NCBI RefSeq assembly: GCF_032854445.1
Contig: NW_027018008.1
Coordinates: forward strand, 1 to 64,000
Length of the DNA: 64,000 nt
Origin: Liolophura sinensis
Taxonomy: Eukaryota > Mollusca > Polyplacophora > Chitonida > Chitonidae
Direction of reading: 5' to 3'
How positions within the stretch are numbered: the first letter of the stretch is position 1; each line of letters opens with the position of its first letter. Below, in pieces: positions 21,247 to 35,898 of the stretch. The notes beneath the pieces were generated by a model, which was given only the letters and a program-made list of their open reading frames with translations, was not told where the DNA came from and made no database searches. The position numbers were made by a program, and so were the translations under genes.

Positions 21247-24112
21247 TTGTAATCATTACAATAGCATATTCAGGTACAAGATGAACATTGTAATCATTAT
21301 AATAATGTGCTCAGTTACAAGCTGAACATTGTAATCATTACAATAGCGTGCTCAGTTACAATATGAACATTGTAATCATTATAATAGCATGTTCAGTTAC
21401 AGGATAAACATTGTAATAATTTAATAGCGTGTTCAGTTACAAAATGAACATTGAAACCATTATAAGAGAATGTTCAGTGCCAAGATAAACATTGCAATTA
21501 TTATAATAGCATATTCAGTTACAAGATGAACATTATAATAACCTAATACTGTGTTCAGTTACAAAATGAACATTAAAATTGTTATAATAGCACGTTCAGT
21601 GACAAGGTGAACATTTAAATCATTATAATAGCATGCTCAGTTACAAGGTGAACATTGTAATCATTAAAATAGCGTCAACTGTTACAAAATCATCATTGTA
21701 ATCAATATAATAGCATGCCTAGTTACAAAATGAATATTGCAATCATTATATTAGCATTTTTCATTACAAGATGAACATTGTAATCATTATTATAGCATAT
21801 GTATTTATAAGATGAGCATTGTAATCAGTATAAAAGCATGTTCTGTTGCAAAATGAACATTGTAATCATTATTTTAGCATGTTCAGTTACAAGATGAACA
21901 TTGTAATCATAATAACAGCATGGTCAGTTACAAGATGAACACTGTAATCATTGTAATAGCATGCTCAGTTACAAGATGAACATTGTAATCATTATAATAG
22001 CATATTCGGTTACAGGATGAATATTGCAATAACCTAATACCGTGTTCAGTTACAAAATGAACATTAAAACTATTATAATATCACTTTCAGTTACATGGTG
22101 AACATTGTAATCATTATAATAGCATGTTCAGTTACAAGGTGATTATTGTAATTACTATAATAGCACGTTCAGTTACAAAACACCCTTTGTAATTATTATA
22201 ATAGCATCTTCAGTTACAAGATAAACATTGTAATCGTTATATTAGCACGTTTAGTTGAAACGTGAGGATTGTAATTGATATAATAGCATGTTCAGTTACA
22301 AGATAAATATTTTAGTTATTGTAATGGCATGTTCATTTACAAGGTGAACATTGTAATCATTATAATAACATGTTCACTTACAAGATGATCATTGTAATCA
22401 TCATATTAGGACGTTCAGTTACAAGATGAACATTGTAATTATTATAATAGCATGTTCACTTATTAAATGAACATTGTAATTATTATAATATCATGCTTAG
22501 TTACAAGATGAACATTGTTATCAGTATAATAGCATGTTCAGTAACAACATAAACATTGTAATCATTATAATAGCATGCTCAATTACAAGATGAACATTGT
22601 AATCAGTATAATAGCATGCTCAGTTACAAAATTAACAATGTAATCATTATACTAGTATGCTCAGTTACAAGATGAACATTGTAATCATTATAATAACATG
22701 TTCAGTTACCAGAGAGAACGACGTTAAAACCCAAGCACTCACTCAGTTACCAGATGAACATTGTAATCATTATATTAGGATGTTCAGTTACAAGATGAAC
22801 ATTGTAATCAATATAATAGCATATTCAGTTACAAAATGAACATTGTAATTATTGTAATGTTATGTTTAGTTACAAGATGAACATTGTTATCAGTATAATA
22901 GCATGTTCAGTTACAACATGAACACTGTAATCATTATAATAGCATGCTCAATTACAAGATGAACATTGTAATCAGTAAAATAGCTTGCTCAAATACAAGA
23001 TGAGCAATGTAATTATTATAATAGCATGCTCAATTAAAAGATAAAAATTGTAATCAGTATAATAGCATTGTCAGTTGCAAAATGGACATTGTAATCATTA
23101 CATTAGCATATTAACTTACAAGATGAATATTGTAATCATTCTAACAACATCATCAGTTACAAAAAAAACATTGTATTCATTATATTAGCACGTTCAATTA
23201 CAAGATGAACATTGTAATCATTATAAAAGCCTGTTCAGTTACAAGGTGAACATTGTAATCAGTATTATAGCATGCTCAGTTACAAAATTAATATTGTAAT
23301 CATTATAATAGCGTCAACGGTTACAAAATCATCATTGTAATCAATATAATAGCATGCTCAGTTACAAAATTAATATTGCAGTTACTATATTAGCATATTT
23401 CATTACAAGATGAACATTGTAATCAGTATTATAGCATATGTAGTTACAAGATGAACATTGTAATCATTATAAAAACATCATCAGTGACAAGGTGAACATT
23501 GTAATCAGTATAAAAGCATTGTCAGTTGCAAAATGGACATTGTACTCATTACATTAGCATATTAACTTACAAGATGAATATTGTAATCATTCTAACAACA
23601 TCATCAGTTACAAAAAAAACATTGTATTCATTATATTAGCACGTTCAATTACAAGATGAACATTGTAATCATTATAAAAGCATGTTCCGTTACAAGGTGA
23701 ACATTGTAATCATTATAAAAACATGCTCAGTTACAAGATGAACATTTAAATCATTATAATAGCATGTTCAGTTACAAGGTGGACATTTTAATCAGTATAA
23801 AAGCATGCTCAGTTGCAAAATGGACATTGTAATCATTACATTAGCATATTCAGTTACAAGATGAATTTTGTAACATTATAATAACATCATCAGTTACAAA
23901 ATGAACATTGTATTCATTATATTAGCACGTTCAATTACAAGATGAACATTGTAATCATTATAATATCATGCTCAGTTGCAAGATGAAGATTGTAATCGAC
24001 ATAATAGCATGTTCAGTTACAAGATGAACATTGTAATCATTATAAAAACATCATCAGTTGCAAGGTGAACATTGTAATTAGAATACAAGCATGCTCAGTT
24101 GCAAAATGGACA
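21247..24112 (+). repeat. Alpha1 module, second copy
   Basis: Equivalent to 1-2866 at a constant offset of 21,246, with the same private variants (for example GTAATCGTTATATTAG near 22233, CTTATTAAATGAAC near 22458 and TTCCGTTACAAGG near 23684). I saw no indel between the two copies. Confidence 0.9.
22703..22743 (+). repeat. Divergent monomer, second alpha1
   Basis: Copy of 1457-1497 at a 21,246-bp offset. Confidence 0.92.
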
Positions 24113-26646
24113 TTGTAATCATTACAATAGCATATTCAGGTACAAGATGAACATTGTAATCATTATAATAATGTGCTCAGTTACAAGGTGAACATTGTAA
24201 TCATTACAATAGCGTGCTCAGTTACAATATGAACATTGTAATCATTATAATAGCATGTTCAGTTACAGGATGAACATTGTAATAATTTAATAGCGTGTTC
24301 AGTTACAAAATGAACATTGAAACCATTATAAGAGAATGTTCAGTGCCAAGATAAACATTGCAATCATTATAATAGCGTGTTCAGTTACAAAATGAACAAT
24401 AAAATTGTTATAATAGCACGTTCAGTGACAAGGTGAACATTTAAATCATTATAATAGCATGCTCAGTTACAAGGTGAACATTGTAATCATTATAATAGCG
24501 TCAACTGTTACAAAATCATCATTGTAATCAATATAATAGCATGCCTAGTTACAAAATGAATATTGCAATCATTATATTAGCATTTTTCATTACAAGATGA
24601 ACATTGTAATCATTATTATAGCATATGTATTTATAAGATGAGCATTGTAATCAGTATAAAAGCATGTTCTGTTGCAAAATGAACATTGTAATCATTATTT
24701 TAGCATGTTCAGTTACAAGATGAACATTGTAATCATTGTAATAGCATGGTCAGTTACAAGATGAACACTGTAATCATTGTAATAGCATGCTCAGTTACAA
24801 GATGAACATTGTAATCATTATAATAGCATATTCGGTTACAGGATGAACATTGCAATAACCTAATACCGTGTTCAGTTACAAAATGAACATTAAAACTATT
24901 ATAATATCACTTTCAGTGACATGGTGAACATTGTAATCATTATAATAGCATGTTCAGTTACAAGGTGATTATTGTAATTACTATAATAGCACGTTCAGTT
25001 ACAAAACACCCTTTGTAATTATTATAATAGCATCTTCAGTTACAAGATAAACATTGTAATCATTATATTAGCACGTTTAGTTGAAACGTGAGGATTGTAA
25101 TTGATATAATAGCATGTTCAGTTACAAGATAAATATTTTAGTTATTGTAATGGCATGTTCATTTACAAGGTGAACATTGTAATCATTATAATAACATGTT
25201 TACTTACAAGATGATCATTGTAATCATCATATTAGGACGTTCAGTTACAAGATGAACACTGTAATTATTATAATAGCATGTTCACTTACAAAATGAACAT
25301 TGTAATTATTATAATATCATGCTTAGTTACCAGATGAACATTGTTATCAGTATAATAGCATGTTCAGTAACAACATAAATATTGTAATCATTATAATAGC
25401 ATGCTCAATTACAAGATGAACATTGTAATCAGTATAATAGCATGCTCAGTTACAAAAATAACAATGTAATCATTATACTAGTATGCTCAGTTACAAGATG
25501 AACATTGTAATCATTATAATAACATGTTCAGTTACCAGAGAGAACGACGTTAAAACCCAAGCACTCACTCAGTTACCAGATGAACATTGTAATCATTATA
25601 TTAGGATGTTCAGTTACAAGATGAACATTGTAATCAATATAATAGCATATTCAGTTACAAAATGAACATTGTAATTATTGTAATGTTATGTTTAGTTACA
25701 AGATGAACATTGTTATCAGTATAATAGCATGTTCAGTTACAACATGAACATTGTAATCATTATTATAGCATGCTCAATTACAAGATGAACATTGTAATCA
25801 GTAAAATAGCTTGCTCAAATACAAGATGAGCAATGTAATTATTATAATAGCATGCTCAATTAAAAGATAAAAATTGTAATCAGTATAATAGCATGCTCAG
25901 TTACAAAATGAACATTGTAATCATTATACTAGTATGCCCAGTTACAAGATGAACATTGTTATCAGTATAATAGCATGTTCAGTTACAAGATGAACATTGT
26001 AATCATAATAACAGCATGGTCAGTTACAAGATGAACACTGTAATCATTGTAATAGCATGCTCAGTTACAAGATGAACATTGTAATCAATATTATAGCATA
26101 TGTAGTTACAAGATGAACATTGTAATTATTATAAAATAATCATCGGTTACAAGGTGAACATTGTAATCAGTATAAAAGCATGCTCAGTTGCAAAATGGAC
26201 ATTGTAATCATTACATTAGCATATTCACTTACAAGATGAATATTGTAATTATTGTAATAACATCATCAGTTACAATATAAACATTGTATTCATTATATTA
26301 GCACGTTCAATTACAAGATGAATATTGTAATCATTATAAAAGAATGTTCAGTTACAAGGTGAACATTGTATCATTATAAAAACATGCTCAGATACAAGAT
26401 GAACATTGTAATCATTATAATAGCATGTTCAGTTATAAGGTGGACATTGTATTCAGTATCAAAGCATGCTCAGTTGGAAAATGGACATTGTAATCATTAC
26501 ATTAGCATATTCAGTTACAAGATGAATATTGTAATCATTATAATAACATCATCAATTACGAAATGAAGATTGTATTTATTATATTAGCACGTTCAATTAC
26601 AAGATGAACATTGTAATCATTATAATATCATGCTCAGTTGCAAGAT
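24113..26646 (+). repeat. Alpha2 module, second copy
   Basis: Equivalent to 2867-5400 at offset 21,246. It keeps rare variants such as GAACAATAAAATTG (about 24405), the 1-bp-deleted ATTGTATCATT monomer (about 26366) and the AATTACGAAATGAAG variant (about 26553). The latter reads AATTACAAAATGAAG in later alpha2 copies. Confidence 0.9.
25529..25569 (+). repeat. Divergent monomer, second alpha2
   Basis: Copy of 4283-4323 at a 21,246-bp offset. Confidence 0.92.
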
Positions 26647-28897
26647 GAAGATTGTAATCGACATAATAGCATGTTCAGTTACAAGATGAACATTGTAATC
26701 ATTGTAATAGCATGTTCAGTTACAAAGTCAACATTGTAATCATTATAAAAACATCATCAGTTGCAAGGTGAACATTGTAATCAGTATACAAGCATGCTCA
26801 GTTGCAAAATGGACATTGTAATCATTACAATAGCATATTCAGTTACAAGATGAACATTGTAATCATTATATTAGCACGTTTAATTACAAGATGAACATTG
26901 TAATCATTATAAAAGCTTGTTCAGTTACAAGATCAACATTGTAATCATTATAAAACATCATCAGTTACAAGGTGAACATTGTAATCAGTATAAAAGCCTG
27001 CTCAGTTGCAAAATGGACATTGTAATTATTACATTAGCATATTCACTTACAAGATGAACATTGTAATTATTATAATAACATCATCAGTTACAAAATGTAC
27101 ATTGTATTCATTATTTTAGCACGTTCAATTACAAGATGAACATTGTAATCATTATAAAAGCATGTTCAGTTACAAGGTGAACATTGTAATCATTATAAAG
27201 ACATGCTCAGTTACAAGATGAACATTGTAATCATTATAATAGCATGTTCAGTTACAAGGTGGACATTGTAATCAGTATAAAAGCATGCTCAGTTGCAAAA
27301 TGGACAGTGTAATCAGTACATTAGCATATTCAGTTACAAGATGAATACCGTAATCATTATAATAACGTCATCAGTTACAAAATGAACATTGTATTTATTA
27401 TATTAGGACGTCCAATTACAAGATGAACATTGTAGTCATTATAATATCATGCTCAGTTGCAAGATGAAGATTGTAATCGACATAATAGCATGTTCAGTTA
27501 CAAGATGAACATTGTAATCATTGTAATAGCATGTTCAGTTACAAAGTGAACATTGTAATCCTTATAATTGCATGTTCAGTTACAAGATGAACATTGTAAT
27601 CATTATAAAAACATCATCAGTTGCAAGGTGAACATTGTAATCAATATACAAGCATGCTCAGTTGCAAAATGGACATTGTAATCATTACAATAGCATATTC
27701 AGTTACAAGATGAACATTGTAATCATTATAAAAATGGGCTCAGTTACAAGGTGAACATTGTAATCATTACAATAGCGTGTTCAGTTACAAGTTGAACATT
27801 GTAATCATTACAATAGCATGTTCAGTTACTAGATTACCATTGTAATAATTTAATAGCGTGTTCAGTTACAAAATGAACATTGAAATCATTATAATAGAAT
27901 GTTCAGTGGCAAGATGAACATTATAATAACCTAATACCGTGTTCATTTACAAAATGAACATTAAAATTATTAAAATAGCACGTTCAGTGACAAAATGATC
28001 ATTAAAATTATTATAATATCATGCTCAGTTACAAGGTGAACATTGTAATCATTATAATAGCGTCAACGGTTACAAGATGAACATTGTAAAAGTTAAAATA
28101 GCGTGTTCAGTTACAAAATGAACATTGAAATCATTATAATAGAATGTTCAGTGGCAAGATAAACATTGTAATCATTATAATAGCATATTCAGTTACAAGA
28201 TGAACATTATAATAACCTAATACCGTGTTCATTTACAAAATGAACATTAAAATTATTAAAATAGCACGTTCAGTGACAAAATGATCATTAAAATTATTTT
28301 AATAGCATGCTCAGTTACAAGGTGAACATTGTAATCATTATAATAGCGTCAACGGTTACAAGATGAACATTGTAAAAGTTAAAATAGCATGTTCAGTTAC
28401 GAAGTGAACATTATAATCATTATAAAAGCATGCTCAGTTGCAAGATAAACATTGTAATCATTATAATATCATTTTCAGTTACAAGATGAAAATTGTAATC
28501 GACATAATAGCATGTTTAGTTGCATGATGAACATTGTAATTATTGTATTAGCATGTTCAGTTACAAAGTAAACATTGTAATCATTATAATAGCCTTAACG
28601 GTTACAAAATCATCATTGTAATCAATATAATAGCATGCTCAGTTACAAAATGAATATTGCAATCATTATATTAGCATATTTCATTAGAAGATGAACATTG
28701 TAATCATTATTATAGCATATGTAGTTACAAGATGAACACTGTAATCATTATAAAAACATCATCAGTTACAAGGTGGACATTGTAATCAGTGTAAAAGCAT
28801 GCTCAGTTGCAAAATGGACATTGTAATCATTACATTAGCATGTTCAGTTACAAGATGAACATTGTAATCATTATAATATCATGCTCAGTTGCAAGAT
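26647..28897 (+). repeat. Beta module, copy 3
   Basis: Corresponds to 5401-7651 at offset 21,246 with every beta marker in the same order (CGTCCAATTAC, CCTTATAATTGC, AAAAATGGGCTC, TACTAGATTACC and others). It is followed by a second tandem beta, as in the first occurrence. Confidence 0.9.
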
Positions 28898-31189
28898 GAA
28901 GATTGTAATCGGGATAATAGCATGTTCAGTTACAAGATGAACATTGTAATCATTGTAATAGCATGTTCAGTTACAAAGTGAACATTGTAATCTTTATAAA
29001 AACATCATCAGTTGCAAGGTGAACATTGTAATCAGTATACAAGCATGCTCAGTTGCAAAATGGACATTGTAATCATTACAATAGCATATTCAGTTACAAG
29101 ATGAACATTGTAATCATTATATTAGCACGTTTAATTACAAGATGAACATTGTAATCATTATAAAAGCTTGTTCAGTTACAAGATCAACATTGTAATCATT
29201 ATAAAACATCATCAGTTACAAGGTGAACATTGTAATCAGTATAAAAGCCTGCTCAGTTGCAAAATGGACATTGTAATTATTACATTAGCATATTCACTTA
29301 CAAGATGAACATTGTAATTATTATAATAACATCATCAGTTACAAAATGTACATTGTATTCATTATTTTAGCACGTTCAATTACAAGATGAACATTGTAAT
29401 CATTATAAAAGCATGTTCAGTTACAAGGTGAACATTGTAATCATTATAAAGACATGCTCAGTTACAAGATGAACATTGTAATCATTATAATAGCATGTTC
29501 AGTTACAAGGTGGACATTGTAATCAGTATAAAAGCATGCTCAGTTGCAAAATGGACATTGTAATCAGTACATTAGCATATTCAGTTACAAGATGAATACT
29601 GTAATCATTATAATAACGTCATCAGTTACAAAATGAACATTGTATTTATTATATTAGGACGTCCAATTACAAGATGAACATTGTAGTCATTATAATATCA
29701 TGCTCAGTTGCAAGATGAAGATTGTAATCGACATAATAGCATGTTCAGTTACAAGATGAACATTGTAATCATTGTAATAGCATTTTCAGTTACAAAGTGA
29801 ACATTGTAATCCTTATAATTGCATGTTCAGTTACAAGATGAACATTGTAATCATTATAAAAACATCATCAGTTGCAAGGTGAACATTGTAATCAATATAC
29901 AAGCATGCTCAGTTGCAAAATGGACATTGTAATCATTACAATAGCATATTCAGTTACAAGATGAACATTGTAATCATTATAAAAATGGGCTCAGTTACAA
30001 GGTGAACATTGTAATCATTACAATAGCGTGTTCAGTTACAAGTTGAACATTGTAATCATTACAATAGCATGTTCAGTTACTAGATTACCATTGTAATAAT
30101 TTAATAGCGTGTTCAGTTACAAAATGAACATTGAAATCATTATAATAGAATGTTCAGTGGCAAGATGAACATTGTAATCATTATAATAGCATATTCAGTT
30201 ACAATATGAACATTATAATAACCTAATACCGTGTTCATTTACAAAATGAACATTAAAATTATTAAAATAGCACGTTCAGTGACAAAATGATCATTAAAAT
30301 TATTATAATATCATGCTCAGTTACAAGGTGAACATTGTAATCATTATAATAGCGTCAACGGTTACAAGATGAACATTGTAAAAGTTAAAATAGCGTGTTC
30401 AGTTACAAAAAGAACATTGAAATCATTATAATAGAATGTTCAGTGGCAAGATAAACATTGTAATCATTATAATAGCATATTCAGTTACAAGATGAACATT
30501 ATAATAACCTAATACCGTGTTCATTTACAAAATGAACATTAAAATGATTAAAATAGCACGTTCAGTGACAAAATGATCATTAAAATTATTATAATAGCAT
30601 GCTCAGTTACATGGTGAACATTGTAATCATTATAATAGCGTCAACGGTTACAAGATGAACATTGTAAAAGTTAAAATAGCATGTTCAGTTACGAAGTGAA
30701 CATTATAATCATTATAATAGCATGCTCAGTTGCAAGATAAACATTGTAATCATTATAATATCATTTTCAGTTACAAGATGAAAATTGTAATCGACATAAT
30801 AGCATGTTTAGTTGCATGATGAACATTGTAATCATTGTATTAGCATGTTCAGTTACAAAGTAAACATTGTAATCATTATAATAGCCTTAACGGTTACAAA
30901 ATCATCATTGTAATCAATATAATAGCATGCTCAGTTACAAAATGAATATTGCAATCATTATATTAGCATATTTCATTACAAGATGAACATTGTAATCATT
31001 ATTATAGCATATGTAGTTACAAGATGAACACTGTAATCATTATAAAAACATCATCAGTTACAAGGTGGACATTGTAATCAGTGTAAAAGCATGCTCAGTT
31101 GCAAAATGGACATTGTAATCATTACATTAGCATGTTCAGTTACAAGATGAACATTGTAATCATTATAATATCATGCTCAGTTGCAAGAT
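28898..31189 (+). repeat. Beta module, copy 4 (with extra 41-bp unit)
   Basis: Corresponds to 7652-9943 and retains the inserted monomer (about 30167-30212). One substitution was seen against its partner: GATGAAC at 29964 where 8718 has GATGCAC. Confidence 0.9.
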
Positions 31190-33198
31190 GAAGATTGTAA
31201 TCGGGATAATAGCATGTTCAGTTACAAGATGAACATTGTAATCATTGTAATAGCATGTTCAGTTACAAAGTGAACATTGTAATTAGTATACAAGCATGCT
31301 CAGTTGCAAAATGGACATTGTAATCATTACAATAGCATATTCAGTTACAAGATAAACATTGTAATCATTATAATAATGTGCTCCGTTACAAGGTGAACAT
31401 TGGAATCATTACAATAGCGTGCTCAGTTACAAGATGATCATTGTAATCATTAAAAAAACATGCCCAGTTACAAGATGAACATTGTAAAAAGTATAATATC
31501 ATGTTCAGTTACGAAGTGAACATTGTAATCATTAGAAAAGCATGCTCAGTTGCAAGATAAGCATTGTAATCATTAAAATATCATTTTCAGTTAAAAGATG
31601 AAGATTGTAATCGACATAATAGCATGTTCAGTCACAAGATAAACATTGTAATCATTGTAATAGAATGTTCAGTTACAAAGTAAACATTGTAATTATTATA
31701 TTAGCGTCAACTGTTACAAAATCATCATTGTAATCAATATAATACTATGCTCAGTTACAAAATGAATATTGCAATTATTATATTAGCATATTTCATTACA
31801 AGATGAACATTGTAATCATTATTATAGCATATGTAGTTACAAGATAAACATTGTAATCATTATAAAAACATCATCAGTTACAAGGTGAACATTGTAATCA
31901 GTATAAAAGCATACTCAGTTGCAAAATGGACATTGTAATCATTATAATCATATTCACTTACAAGATGAATATTGTAATCATTATAATAACATCATCAGTT
32001 ACAAAATAAACATTGTATTCATTATATTAGCACGTTCAATTACAAGATGAACATTGTAATCATTATAAAAGAATGTTTAGTTACAAGGTGAACATTGTAA
32101 TCATTATAAAAACATGCTCAGTTACAAGATGAACATTGTAATCATTATAATAGCATGTTCAGTTACAAGGTGGACATTGTAATCAATATAAAAGCATGCT
32201 CAGTTGGAAAATGGACATTGTAATCATTACATTAGCATATTCACTTACAAGATGAACATTGTAATTATTATATTAACATCATCAGTTACAAAATGAACAT
32301 TGTATTCATTATATTAGCACGTTAAACTACAAGATGAACATTGTAATCATTATAATATCATGCTCAGTTTCAAGATGAAGATTGTAATCGACATAATAGC
32401 ATGCTCAGTTACAAGATGAACATTGTAATCATTGTAATAGCATGTTCAGTTACAAAGTGAACATTGTAATCCTTATAATTGCATGTTCAGTTACAAGATG
32501 AACATTGTAATCATTATAAAAACATCATCAGTTGCAAGGTGAACATTGTTATCAGTATACAAGCATGCTCAGTTGCAAAATGGACAGTGTAATCATTACA
32601 ATAGCATATTCAGTTACATAATGAACATTGTAATCATTATAATAATGTGCTCAGTTACAAGGTAAACATTGTAATCATTACAATAGCGTGCTCAGTTACA
32701 AAGTAAACATTGTAATTATTATAAAAACATCATCAGTTACAAGGTGAACATTGTAATCAGTATAAAAGCATGCTCAGTTGCAAAATGGACATTGTAATCA
32801 TTACATTAGCATATTCACTTACAAGATGAATATTGTAATCATTATAATTACATCATCAGTTATAAAATAAACATTGTATTCATGATATTAGCACGTTCAA
32901 TTACAAGATGAACATTGTAATCATTATAAAAGCATGTTTAGTTGCAAGGTGAACATTGTAATCATTATAAAAACATGCTCAGTTACAAGATTAACATTGA
33001 AGTCATTATAATAGCATGTTCAGTTACAAGGTGGACATTGTAATCAGTATTAAAGCATGCTCAGTTGGAAAATGGACATTATAATTATTACATTAGCATA
33101 TTCAGTTACAAGATGAATATTGTAATCATTATAATAACATCATCAGTTACAAAATGAACATTGTATTCATTATATTAGCACGTTCAATTACAAGATGA
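31190..33198 (+). repeat. Gamma module, 3'-truncated
   Basis: Follows gamma copy 1 for about 2.0 kb. Substitutions become noticeably denser after about 32030 (AATCAATATAAAAGC near 32184, TATTAACATC near 32270, GGTAAACATTG near 32661, CATGATATTAG near 32881). At about 33199 it leaves gamma (ACAAGATGATCATTG expected) and enters the tail of alpha1 (ACAAGATGAACATTG, then GAAGATTGTAATCGAC). About 250 bp of gamma and almost all of alpha are thereby skipped. Confidence 0.83.
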
Positions 33199-33365
33199 AC
33201 ATTGTAATCATTATAATATCATGCTCAGTTGCAAGATGAAGATTGTAATCGACATAATAGCATGTTCAGTTACAAGATGAACATTGTAATCATTATAAAA
33301 ACATCATCAGTTGCAAGGTGAACATTGTAATTAGAATACAAGCATGCTCAGTTGCAAAATGGACA
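33199..33365 (+). repeat. Alpha1 tail fused after truncated gamma
   Basis: About four monomers corresponding to roughly 2700-2866, with the AATTAGAATACAAGC marker near 33331. The same gamma-to-alpha-tail fusion recurs at 53828, so it arose once and was copied. Confidence 0.8.
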
Positions 33366-35898
33366 TTGTAATCATTACAATAGCATATTCAGGTACAAGA
33401 TGAACATTGTAATCATTATAATAATGTGCTCAGTTACAAGGTGAACATTGTAATCATTACAATAGCGTGCTCAGTTACAATATGAACATTGTAATCATTA
33501 TAATAGCATGTTCAGTTACAGGATGAACATTGTAATAATTTAATAGCGTGTTCAGTTACAAAATGAACATTGAAACCATTATAAGAGAATGTTCAGTGCC
33601 AAGATAAACATTGCAATCATTATAATAGCGTGTTCAGTTACAAAATGAACATTAAAATTGTTATAATAGCACGTTCAGTGACAAGGTGAACATTTAAATC
33701 ATTATAATAGCATGCTCAGTTACAAGGTGAACATTGTAATTATTATAATAGCGTCAACTGTTACAAAATCATCATTGTAATCAATATAATAGCATGCCTA
33801 GTTACAAAATGAATATTGCAATCATTATATTAGCATTTTTCATTACAAGATGAACATTGTAATCATTATTATAGCATATGTATTTATAAGATGAGCATTG
33901 TAATCAGTATAAAAGCATGTTCTGTTGCAAAATGAACATTGTAATCATTATTTTAGCATGTTCAGTTACAAGATGAACATTGTAATCATTGTAATAGCAT
34001 GGTCAGTTACAAGATGAACACTGTAATCATTGTAATAGCATGCTCAGTTACAAGATGAACATTGTAATCATTATAATAGCATATTCGGTTACAGGATGAA
34101 CATTGCAATAACCTAATACCGTGTTCAGTTACAAAATGAACATTAAAACTATTATAATATCACTTTCAGTGACATGGTGAACATTGTAATCATTATAATA
34201 GCATGTTCAGTTACAAGGTGATTATTGTAATTACTATAATAGCACGTTCAGTTACAAAACACCCTTTGTAATTATTATAATAGCATCTTCAGTTACAAGA
34301 TAAACATTGTAATCATTATATTAGCACGTTTAGTTGAAACGTGAGGATTGTAATTGATATAATAGCATGTTCAGTTACAAGATAAATATTTTAGTTATTG
34401 TAATGGCATGTTCATTTACAAGGTGAACATTGTAATCATTATAATAACATGTTTACTTACAAGATGATCATTGTAATCATCATATTAGGACGTTCAGTTA
34501 CAAGATGAACACTGTAATTATTATAATAGCATGTTCACTTACAAAATGAACATTGTAATTATTATAATATCATGCTTAGTTACCAGATGAACATTGTTAT
34601 CAGTATAATAGCATGTTCAGTAACAACATAAATATTGTAATCATTATAATAGCATGCTCAATTACAAGATGAACATTGTAATCAGTATAATAGCATGCTC
34701 AGTTACAAAAATAACAATGTAATCATTATACTAGTATGCTCAGTTACAAGATGAACATTGTAATCATTATAATAACATGTTCAGTTACAGAGAGAACGAC
34801 GTTAAAACCCAAGCACTCACTCAGTTACCAGATGAACATTGTAATCATTATATTAGGATGTTCAGTTACAAGATGAACATTGTAATCAATATAATAGCAT
34901 ATTCAGTTACAAAATGAACATTGTAATTATTGTAATGTTATGTTTAGTTACAAGATGAACATTGTTATCAGTATAATAGCATGTTGAGTTACAACATGAA
35001 CATTGTAATCATTATTATAGCATGCTCAATTACAAGATGAACATTGTAATCAGTAAAATAGCTTGCTCAAATACAAGATGAGCAATGTAATTATTATAAT
35101 AGCATGCTCAATTAAAAGATAAAAATTGTAATCAGTATAATAGCATGCTCAGTTACAAAATGAACATTGTAATCATTATACTAGTATGCCCAGTTACAAG
35201 ATGAACATTGTTATCAGTATAATAGCATGTTCAGTTACAAGATGAACATTGTAATCATAATAACAGCATGGTCAGTTACAAGATGAACACTGTAATCATT
35301 GTAATAGCATGCTCAGTTACAAGATGAACATTGTAATCAATATTATAGCATATGTAGTTACAAGATGAACATTGTAATTATTATAAAATAATCATCGGTT
35401 ACAAGGTGAACATTGTAATCAGTATAAAAGCATGCTCAGTTGCAAAATGGACATTGTAATCATTACATTAGCATATTCACTTACAAGATGAATATTGTAA
35501 TTATTGTAATAACATCATCAGTTACAATATAAACATTGTATTCATTATATTAGCACGTTCAATTACAAGATGAATATTGTAATCATTATAAAAGAATGTT
35601 CAGTTACAAGGTGAACATTGTATCATTATAAAAACATGCTCAGATACAAGATGAACATTGTAATCATTATAATAGCATGTTCAGTTACAAGGTGGACATT
35701 GTATTCAGTATCAAAGCATGCTCAGTTGGAAAATGGACATTGTAATCATTACATTAGCATATTCAGTTACAAGATGAATATTGTAATCATTATAATAACA
35801 TCATCAATTACAAAATGAAGATTGTATTTATTATATTAGGACGTTCAATTACAAGATGAACATTGTAATCATTATAATATCATGCTCAGTTGCAAGAT
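33366..35898 (+). repeat. Alpha2 module, third copy
   Basis: Corresponds to 2867-5400 at offset 30,499, becoming 30,498 after a single-base deletion at about 34788 inside the divergent monomer. Small private changes include GTTGAGTTAC near 34984 and TTATATTAGGACG near 35833. Confidence 0.87.
34782..34821 (+). repeat. Divergent monomer with 1-bp deletion
   Basis: The start reads CAGTTACAGAG instead of CAGTTACCAGAG, so one C is lost at about 34788 and the unit is 40 bp. This is the only length change among the 13 copies. Confidence 0.9.

Larger units (their letters stand above)
16258..21905 (+). repeat. 5,648-bp duplication, second copy
   Basis: Direct repeat of 10610-16257. Near 21906 the order resumes the alpha1 path (CATAATAACAGC) that the first copy left at 16258. 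Confidence 0.87.
21247..33198 (+). repeat. Second copy of a ~12-kb block (offset 21,246)
   Basis: Collinear with 1-11952 without net indel. In spot comparisons of the first ~10.7 kb I saw one substitution (8718 versus 29964). Beyond about 10790/32036 differences become frequent, about ten in 1.1 kb. The second part therefore has a different, older relationship, or has been overwritten by exchange with another gamma. Confidence 0.85.
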
